DNA of 5,750 bases from contig QQSA01000076.1 in NCBI GenBank assembly GCA_003602535.1, forward strand, positions 1 to 5,750. The letters are read 5' to 3'. This stretch comes from Candidatus Poseidoniales archaeon. Lineage in GTDB: Archaea; Thermoplasmatota; Poseidoniia; Poseidoniales; Poseidoniaceae. Both the position numbers and the translations under genes were made by a program. Below are positions 1-4,470 of the stretch, in pieces (positions within the stretch are counted from its first letter, which is position 1; each line of letters opens with the position of its first letter). The notes beneath the pieces were generated by a model that was not told the DNA's origin, searched no databases, and worked only from the letters and a program-made list of their open reading frames with translations.

Positions 1-37
1 GAGGTTTTAGGTGGCTATATTCAAAGGAGGAACAAAG
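1..37 (+). other. Upstream edge and leader of the first gene
   Basis: This short stretch holds no complete gene. It contains GAGGT at 1-5, a TAG at 8-10 and a GTG at 11. The TAG could be the stop of an upstream operon gene, read in frame as R-F-stop, but only a few bases are visible and the other two frames are also open here. The GTG at 11 is in frame with the first gene and would add nine residues. I judge it a less likely start than the ATG at 38. Confidence 0.35.
26..30 (+). promoter_or_regulatory. Shine-Dalgarno site deciding the arlC/D/E-like start
   Basis: A perfect GGAGG, within AAAGGAGG, lies 7 bases before the ATG at 38. It favours that ATG over the in-frame GTG at 11. The GTG has only a weaker GAGGT at 1-5 upstream. 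It would also place this strong ribosome binding site inside the coding sequence. Confidence 0.75.
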
Positions 38-868
38 ATGGCTTGGCCATTTGGTAGCAGTGATAAGTCTGGTGACAATCCAGGCGACCTCTCTGAGGAG
101 CGCTTGCGCGTAATGTCTAACATTGCGATAGAGCAAGTCCCTATGCCCGATGAGGGTGAGTTAACAGAAGAGGACGCTTGGACTATCGCACCAGGCCCTG
201 CAAGAGCTCGTCTGAATAGTTCTGGATCTTTGCCTACGGCAGCAACAGCTGCTGCCGGTGCAAATGTTCAGGCTAATGTGGACACATCAGGTCTTGAACG
301 ACTGATTTCCAGTCGCTTAGATATGGTGGAAGATGTTCTACGTATGGTTGAAACCAGATTAGAAGATGGTACCCCTGTTAAGGTCGTGGCATCCGGAGAA
401 TCTGGAGAATCTACTGAATCTGGTGACATTGAAATTACAGATGGTGATACTATAGTTACAGCATCTGGAGAAGTCATCAGTGGAGTATCATCAGATCGTT
501 TGATGACAGAAGATTCAGCACCTCTATTAGAGCTATATGAAGCTCAGGCTTTGGCATCTAATCCATTCCTAATCGCTCCGGCGGAGTTAGGAGATGGTGC
601 AGATGGAACGGTCGGCGCGCCGGCCGTAGCAGCACTTCTGCTTGATCATCTTTCAGGTATGGCTTCAGTCTCATTCGCTCAAAAAGCGATGAGTTCTGGA
701 ATGCTTACTGCAGATGAAGGAAGACAAGTTTTGGCAATTGTTCAAATGGCCGCTCCAGGTGATACTGAGAGCGCTCTTGAGGACCATTTGCCACACAGAG
801 AATTGCTAACATTCTCGGCTATGATCTCCAATTGGAGACGAGCACGAGCACTCAGAGGTGAAGAGTGA
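38..868 (+). CDS. Divergent archaellum cytosolic ring protein, ArlC/D/E-like
   Basis: Probable ArlC/D/E-type protein of 276 aa. In euryarchaea these cytosolic proteins form a ring around the archaellum motor and link it to the chemotaxis machinery through CheF. Residues about 1-80 look disordered and Ala/Ser-rich. Residues 85-110 form a heptad-like helix (LERLISSRLDMVEDVLRMVE) suggesting a FlaC-type coiled coil. Residues 117-160 are an acidic Ser/Gly/Glu linker. Residues about 195-270 are helical and loosely resemble the FlaD/E C-terminal domain (LLLDHLSGMASVSFAQKAM, then GMLTADEGRQVL). The Trp and Tyr positions typical of that domain are absent, so homology rests partly on context, directly upstream of arlF-arlG-arlH. 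The start is the ATG at 38, because GGAGG lies 7 bases upstream; the GTG at 11 is the alternative. The stop overlaps the arlF ribosome binding region. A single gene here could replace separate arlC, arlD and arlE genes, unless others lie upstream. Confidence 0.68.
   Translation: MAWPFGSSDKSGDNPGDLSEERLRVMSNIAIEQVPMPDEGELTEEDAWTIAPGPARARLNSSGSLPTAATAAAGANVQANVDTSGLERLISSRLDMVEDVLRMVETRLEDGTPVKVVASGESGESTESGDIEITDGDTIVTASGEVISGVSSDRLMTEDSAPLLELYEAQALASNPFLIAPAELGDGADGTVGAPAVAALLLDHLSGMASVSFAQKAMSSGMLTADEGRQVLAIVQMAAPGDTESALEDHLPHRELLTFSAMISNWRRARALRGEE
392..427 (+). repeat. Four tandem 9-base units coding an SGE-like acidic linker
   Basis: Four consecutive 9-base units follow the pattern TCtGGaGAa and start at 392, 401, 410 and 419. 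They encode SGE, SGE, STE and SGD, residues 119-130 of the ArlC/D/E-like protein. The tract sits in a Ser/Gly/acidic linker between the coiled-coil segment and the C-terminal domain. It looks like slippage-type expansion of a flexible spacer, so its length probably varies between strains. Confidence 0.7.
855..861 (+). promoter_or_regulatory. Ribosome binding site for arlF
   Basis: GAGGTGA lies inside the last codons of the preceding gene, 8 bases before the ATG at 870. It is a full match to the extended archaeal Shine-Dalgarno sequence (GGAGGTGAT type). The GTG at 858 is part of this motif and is therefore unlikely to be the start codon itself. Confidence 0.75.
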
Positions 869-869
869 A

Positions 870-1526
870 ATGGGTAGCGTAGCAGTTGGAGCGATGGTGG
901 TAGGAACCTCCATGCTTGTAGTATTCGCATTAGCGATGGCTACACTCGAAGCGCAAGTGGATGATTCCATTGCACAAATCGAGGCGACTGCTGAACCCAT
1001 CTCAATCTTCACAATTGAGGACGCGACTAACGTCGAAGGAGCGGTGGTGTCTTACACCATCAATAATCCAGGAACTGGCTATTCATCGACCCCAGGGAAT
1101 TCAACTCTGGTCGAAGTAAATGGCAGTGCTGGCTCCTTCAGCGCGAACCTAGTGATCTCCAGTGGTACAGTAACAGGACTAACTATCCTTGACCACGGAT
1201 CATCGTATCTCTACGCCTCCACGTACTATCTGGAGGTCACTGGTTCAAACAACGGCACCAATCTAAACATAACAGCAACCCTTGGTAACTTGGTATACGT
1301 AAACGTCACCAATGATGGTGGCAAGGATGTGAAAACAGACTTTGCATGGCTGTTTACAGACGGTGGTGCCCCAATAAATCTCTCTGATGGGCATGAAGGT
1401 TATTCTCCAAATACCATTTTCCCAGGAGAGACATTCCAATTTTACTATGACAGTGGTGCACAAGCTACAGTCAGTCGAATTGCTATCTCAGTAGACGGTG
1501 TTACCAAATCGTCTACTGTTGCATGA
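870..1526 (+). CDS. arlF: Archaellum stator protein ArlF, with inserted repeat domain
   Basis: ArlF (FlaF) is a monotopic membrane protein whose beta-sandwich lies outside the membrane. With ArlG it forms the stator element, and in Sulfolobus it binds the S-layer. This copy has 218 aa, starting MGSVAVGAM. One N-terminal transmembrane helix spans about residues 6-26, with a helical stalk to about 42. Residues 43-57 (PISIFTIEDATNVEG) look like the first core strand. Residues about 141-218 carry the usual core features: VNVTNDGG, FPGETFQF and a final strand IAISVDGV. Residues about 59-140 are extra, a two-copy Gly/Tyr repeat annotated separately. They explain why the protein exceeds the 130-160 aa I expect for the family. 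Six N-glycosylation sequons are present, at N77, N84, N128, N133, N145 and N170. The ATG at 870 is preferred over the GTG at 858, leaving one base after the previous stop. Identity rests on the N-terminal and C-terminal parts and on the position before arlG. Confidence 0.82.
   Translation: MGSVAVGAMVVGTSMLVVFALAMATLEAQVDDSIAQIEATAEPISIFTIEDATNVEGAVVSYTINNPGTGYSSTPGNSTLVEVNGSAGSFSANLVISSGTVTGLTILDHGSSYLYASTYYLEVTGSNNGTNLNITATLGNLVYVNVTNDGGKDVKTDFAWLFTDGGAPINLSDGHEGYSPNTIFPGETFQFYYDSGAQATVSRIAISVDGVTKSSTVA
1044..1289 (+). repeat. Two-copy PGTGY/HGSSY protein repeat inserted in ArlF
   Basis: Two tandem units of about 41 residues can be aligned by eye at ArlF residues 59-100 and 101-140. Unit A reads V-x-x-x-T-I-x-x-P-G-T-G-Y, then S-T-P, then LVEVNGS. 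Unit B reads V-x-x-L-T-I-x-x-H-G-S-S-Y, then A-S-T, then LEVTGS. The two tyrosines (Y71 and Y113) are 42 residues apart. The pattern resembles the 'GSGY..aPtv.i.G...GA.A' beta repeats I associate with phage tail, viral structural and marine surface proteins. It separates the first ArlF core strand from the rest of the beta-sandwich. The repeat is visible directly; its kinship to the viral-type repeats is recalled from pattern, not searched. Confidence 0.7.
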
Positions 1527-1531
1527 GGTGA
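1525..1531 (+). promoter_or_regulatory. Ribosome binding site for arlG
   Basis: GAGGTGA overlaps the last two bases of the arlF stop codon and sits 4 bases before the ATG at 1536. Termination of arlF would place a ribosome directly on this site, which supports translational coupling. Confidence 0.7.
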
Positions 1532-1535
1532 GATT

Positions 1536-2030
1536 ATGGCTGATGGCGGAGTAAGTAGCATGATTATGCTGGTAACATCTCTGTTACTCAGTGGTGCTGC
1601 ATCTGTAGTCCTAATCGAATCTTGGGGAAATGTTGCAGAAGCAAATGGAGATAATGCTGCTGAAAGAGTCGCTAATGCCGAAACAGATGTTTCTTTCAGC
1701 GGCGATAGAGGAGATGTTTTCTTGAATACCGCAGGTGCAAATCAAGAGATCACACTATTCTTCCAAAACACAGGTGTCCGTTCATTGGACAAATCATCAT
1801 ACTCAATATTCGTCGATGGCGTTGCTTCCGCCACAGTAGGCGCATCTACACTTTATCCTACGAACGGAGTTTGGGCTCCAAATTATGTTCTTGAAGTTAC
1901 AGTTTCTGACCCTAGTTTCAGTTATTCTGATCAAGAGCTAGTGATAGTTACAATCATAGTTGAATCTACATCTGTAGATGGATCTAAAGGTGTGGACTCT
2001 GAAACAGCCGAGGTGAGGTTAAGTGTTTGA
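1536..2030 (+). CDS. arlG: Archaellum stator protein ArlG
   Basis: ArlG (FlaG) partners ArlF. It is membrane-anchored, and its soluble domain lies outside the cytoplasmic membrane. In Sulfolobus it forms filaments capped by ArlF, as the static part against which the motor turns. The 164-aa protein begins with a short polar stretch and one transmembrane helix at about residues 7-27 (SSMIMLVTSLLLSGAASVVL). This matches the family's 'SEMI-hydrophobic' N-terminus. A short helical stalk runs to about residue 50. The beta-sandwich then shows the family pattern: EITLFFQNTG (71-80), SLDKSSYSIFVDG (83-95), a Trp-containing loop (VWAPN, 112-116) followed by VLEVTVS, and a final strand pair. Length is normal for the family and there is no insertion like that in ArlF. 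The start has a good ribosome binding site 9 bases after the arlF stop. The 3' end overlaps the arlH start by 8 bases. Confidence 0.88.
   Translation: MADGGVSSMIMLVTSLLLSGAASVVLIESWGNVAEANGDNAAERVANAETDVSFSGDRGDVFLNTAGANQEITLFFQNTGVRSLDKSSYSIFVDGVASATVGASTLYPTNGVWAPNYVLEVTVSDPSFSYSDQELVIVTIIVESTSVDGSKGVDSETAEVRLSV
2010..2019 (+). promoter_or_regulatory. Stacked ribosome binding sites for arlH GTG start
   Basis: GAGGTGAGGT contains two overlapping Shine-Dalgarno cores within the last codons of arlG: GAGGTGA at 2010-2016 and GAGGT at 2015-2019. The first is 6 bases and the second 3 bases from the GTG at 2023. The nearby ATGs at 2030 and 2033 are out of the arlH frame, so the GTG is the only sensible start. 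Confidence 0.7.
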
Positions 2031-2739
2031 TGATGCACCAAAACCAGTCGAAGACGGCTATGAGTTCACTCTAGAACAGGATAGCTTGGCTAATGCAATG
2101 GGTGCGAGACTGCCTAACAGAAGCCTATGGATGGTTCAAGGAGAGGTTGGTGGTGGTAAATCATTGGTCAGTCAAAGATTGATTTTTGGTTTACTAGAAA
2201 ACGGCTCAAAAGTTTTGGTAATCACTACAGAATTAACTACTCGTGGATGGATTGAACAAATGGAATCCATCGGTTATCCAGTAACCGAATATATTGCAAA
2301 TGGTAGATTGCTAATTTTCTCCCGATTTGGAGTAATTGCAGAAACGAAAGAAGGTGTTGATTTATTCGACGTACTTGAATCCGAAGCAATAGAAAAATCA
2401 GATGTTGTAGTTGTAGATTCTGCATCAGCATTGATGCCTACAGGATTAGATACATCTCAACAATTAATCGCACTCCAAAAATTGCGAAGAGTCTGCAGTG
2501 ACTCGAGATCAATTTTACTAACTATCGATCCATCAGAGATGGATGAAAAATTATTACACAAATTACGCTCATCATGCGAAGTACTACTCGATTTGAATGC
2601 AGGTTTCGTTGGTGGAGAAATCAAGAGAACGATTGTAGTTACTAGATTTTTACGCGCAGCAGGACCAGTTCAAGCAAGTGTAGGATGGAGAGTAGAACCT
2701 TACATGGGCTTCATCGTTGATATTACGGCGGTGAGCTGA
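2023..2739 (+). CDS. arlH: Archaellum motor regulatory ATPase ArlH (KaiC/RecA-like)
   Basis: ArlH (FlaH) is a RecA/KaiC-fold protein at the cytoplasmic face of the motor. It binds ATP, forms a ring and interacts with ArlI. Its nucleotide state and autophosphorylation are thought to control assembly and switching. The protein has 238 aa, normal for the family. Walker A is GEVGGGKS at residues 40-47, with K46 and S47 intact. The conserved strand plus TEL segment follows (VLVITTELTTRGWIEQM, 64-80). Walker B is DVVVVDS at 127-133, with D132. The C-terminal part (VVVTRFLRAAGP, then GWRVEPYMGFIVDIT) matches the end of ArlH homologues, where an F/W-R-V-E-P strand leads to the last beta hairpin. Translation starts at a GTG overlapping the end of arlG by 8 bases. 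The stop shares one base with the arlI start. Local G+C is low, about 36% in 2281-2460. Confidence 0.94.
   Translation: MFDDAPKPVEDGYEFTLEQDSLANAMGARLPNRSLWMVQGEVGGGKSLVSQRLIFGLLENGSKVLVITTELTTRGWIEQMESIGYPVTEYIANGRLLIFSRFGVIAETKEGVDLFDVLESEAIEKSDVVVVDSASALMPTGLDTSQQLIALQKLRRVCSDSRSILLTIDPSEMDEKLLHKLRSSCEVLLDLNAGFVGGEIKRTIVVTRFLRAAGPVQASVGWRVEPYMGFIVDITAVS
2730..2735 (+). promoter_or_regulatory. Ribosome binding site for arlI at a TGATG junction
   Basis: GGTGAG lies 3 bases before the ATG at 2739, inside the last codons of arlH. The arlH stop and the arlI start share one base (TGATG), a classic arrangement for stop-restart coupling. The short spacing suggests that reinitiation matters as much as new ribosome binding. 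Confidence 0.55.
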
Positions 2740-4454
2740 TGGTAGATGAAAATCTTAAATTTCAGCGTGGCGATTTAGAATCGGTCATGGCGGCTCATCC
2801 GCACGTTGCTCTTTGGGTCAAAGATTTCGAAGCTAAGTATGGTAGTAGGCCGTACTATTACGGGCCATTGGACCGAGATGCAAGGAAAATGGAACCAATG
2901 AATTTGATTTACATCACGAAAGAGCCTATTTTCGTACATATGTATCGTCCAGTCGACGCCGATGGTTCAGAAGGACAAACTCTGTGGTTTGGTCTAGAAC
3001 CGCAACTGACCGATGAAGAAGAAAATATTAGACGCAGTTTGATCGAGGTTCTTCTCCAAGAAGCACCAACTGCGCCCAGTTTTACAACAGACGATGAATT
3101 TGAAAATATTCTATCTGGTATGATTGATAGGTATACCGTACTCGACACAGAAGTCAGGAATGTTGCTAGAAGACAGGGCCGTATGTGGGAAGTTCTTGGT
3201 ATGGATGACAAGAGAATAGTAGTAACCAAAGAACAACGTGATAGGTTGCGCTACATTATCATTAGAGATCTAATCCGTAACGGTCCACTTGAGCCTCTTC
3301 TTTCAGATGAAATGCTGGAAGATATTCACTCTGTAGGACTGAAACATGTCCACATGGATCACAAAGTATTCGGGATGGTTACTTCCAACATTCGTTTCCG
3401 TGAAAGGGATTTGCTGGCTAGATATTTGCGAGCGATGTCTGAGCGTATTGGACGCCCGGTTTCAGACAACAAACCGATTATCGATGGTGCGTTACTAGAT
3501 GGTTCTCGTATCAACATTATATTTTCAGATGACGTATCGATGCTAGGTCCATCATTCACAATTAGAAAGTTCGCTGAAGAAACAATTTCTGTAACTCAAT
3601 TAGTACAATGGGGTACTATGAGTGCACAAGTTGCTGCATACATCTGGATGTGTCTAGAGTATGGAATGTCTGTATTGGTTAGTGGTGAAACAGCATCTGG
3701 TAAAACTACTACATTGAATGCGATTTTACCATTTATCGATCACAATGTCAAGATTTACTCAGCTGAAGATACTCCTGAAGTGAAGGTTAGGCACAAGATT
3801 TGGCAGAGGCTTGTTACTAGAGATTCAAAGAATGAAGAAAGTCGAGTTGAAATGTTCGACCTTCTGAAAGCAGCATTGCGTTCCCGTCCAAGATACATTA
3901 TCATTGGTGAAATACGTGGTGTAGAAGGTGCGACAGCATTCCAGGCTATGCAGACAGGTCACCCTGTTATTGCAACATTCCACGCATCATCAATCGTCAA
4001 GATGATTCAAAGATTCACTGGAGATCCAATCAATGTTCCAATCCGTTTCTTCGACAACTTAAACTTCGCAATTTTCCAAGAAGTAGTAGAGTTGAATGGT
4101 GGTATTGCTCGACGTATTACCGGAATTGACGAAGTTATTGGCTACAACAAACATAGCGATGGTGTCCTAACTAGAGGTATGTTCGAATGGGATCCAATCA
4201 AGGATAAACACTACTTCCGTGGTATGTTCCAATCGCATCTATTAGAGAATAAAATTGCAGCATTAGCTGGGTTTGAAAATAAGAGAGATGTATATGATGA
4301 AGTAATGCGTAGAACTGAAGCAATTCAGACAATGGTCGATAGAGGATTAACTCATTATGACGATGTATTCGATCTACTGAACCTCTACTACAATGGTGGT
4401 TGGGATGCATTCCGCGCTGCTATTGACACCTGGGTTAGCATTACTGAACGCTGA
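2739..4454 (+). CDS. arlI: Archaellum assembly and rotation ATPase ArlI
   Basis: ArlI (FlaI) is the hexameric type II/IV secretion ATPase of the archaellum. It hydrolyses ATP to drive both filament assembly and rotation, acting in the cytoplasm under ArlJ and bound by ArlH. The protein has 571 aa, close to the usual 500-560 with a modest extension. Residues 1-240 are the N-terminal domain, including a GPLEPLLSDEMLEDI segment (182-196) typical of the family. The C-terminal RecA-like domain has all motifs: Walker A GETASGKT at 316-323 (K322, T323), Asp box SAEDTPE at 341-347 (E343, D344), Walker B IIIGEIRG at 387-394 (E391) and His box GHPVIATFHA at 407-416 (H408, H415). The residue set predicts an active enzyme. 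The ATG overlaps the arlH stop by one base, and arlJ follows after 16 bases. A type IV pilus ATPase is the alternative by sequence alone, but the ArlF-G-H context decides for the archaellum. Confidence 0.97.
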   Translation: MVDENLKFQRGDLESVMAAHPHVALWVKDFEAKYGSRPYYYGPLDRDARKMEPMNLIYITKEPIFVHMYRPVDADGSEGQTLWFGLEPQLTDEEENIRRSLIEVLLQEAPTAPSFTTDDEFENILSGMIDRYTVLDTEVRNVARRQGRMWEVLGMDDKRIVVTKEQRDRLRYIIIRDLIRNGPLEPLLSDEMLEDIHSVGLKHVHMDHKVFGMVTSNIRFRERDLLARYLRAMSERIGRPVSDNKPIIDGALLDGSRINIIFSDDVSMLGPSFTIRKFAEETISVTQLVQWGTMSAQVAAYIWMCLEYGMSVLVSGETASGKTTTLNAILPFIDHNVKIYSAEDTPEVKVRHKIWQRLVTRDSKNEESRVEMFDLLKAALRSRPRYIIIGEIRGVEGATAFQAMQTGHPVIATFHASSIVKMIQRFTGDPINVPIRFFDNLNFAIFQEVVELNGGIARRITGIDEVIGYNKHSDGVLTRGMFEWDPIKDKHYFRGMFQSHLLENKIAALAGFENKRDVYDEVMRRTEAIQTMVDRGLTHYDDVFDLLNLYYNGGWDAFRAAIDTWVSITER

Positions 4455-4458
4455 AATT

Positions 4459-4463
4459 GGAGA
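4459..4463 (+). promoter_or_regulatory. Ribosome binding site for arlJ
   Basis: GGAGA, extended as GGAGATGAT, differs at one position from the archaeal consensus GGAGGTGAT. It lies in the 16-base gap after arlI, 7 bases before the ATG at 4471. It is the only ribosome binding site in the window that lies wholly outside coding sequence of a preceding gene, apart from the one for the first gene. Confidence 0.65.
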
Positions 4464-4470
4464 TGATTAA

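Noticed and set aside
613..626. Fourteen consecutive G/C bases with a perfect 10-base palindrome (CGGCGCGCCG) in a moderate-GC gene
   Set aside because: It encodes an in-frame Gly-Ala-Pro-Ala segment and has no neighbouring repeat or gap. It is most simply explained by codon choice for Gly, Ala and Pro, with no sign of a binding site or cloning junction.
1964..1979. Perfect 7-base inverted repeat ATCTACA / TGTAGAT in arlG
   Set aside because: The 2-base loop is too tight for a good hairpin, there is no T-run after it, and it lies within conserved reading frame. It is not a credible terminator or operator.
2909..3229. A 106-codon open frame on the minus strand opposite arlI
   Set aside because: It lies wholly within the strongly supported arlI gene and its translation is Ser/Arg-rich with no recognisable domain. 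It is a shadow frame. The other minus-strand frames (268-477, 742-1012, 1263-1463, 2237-2431, 3359-3559, 4198-4410, 4757-4972) were rejected for the same reason.
4455..4470. Internal promoter or terminator between arlI and arlJ
   Set aside because: The 16-base gap holds only the ribosome binding site. There is no room for a BRE/TATA element and no T-rich terminator.
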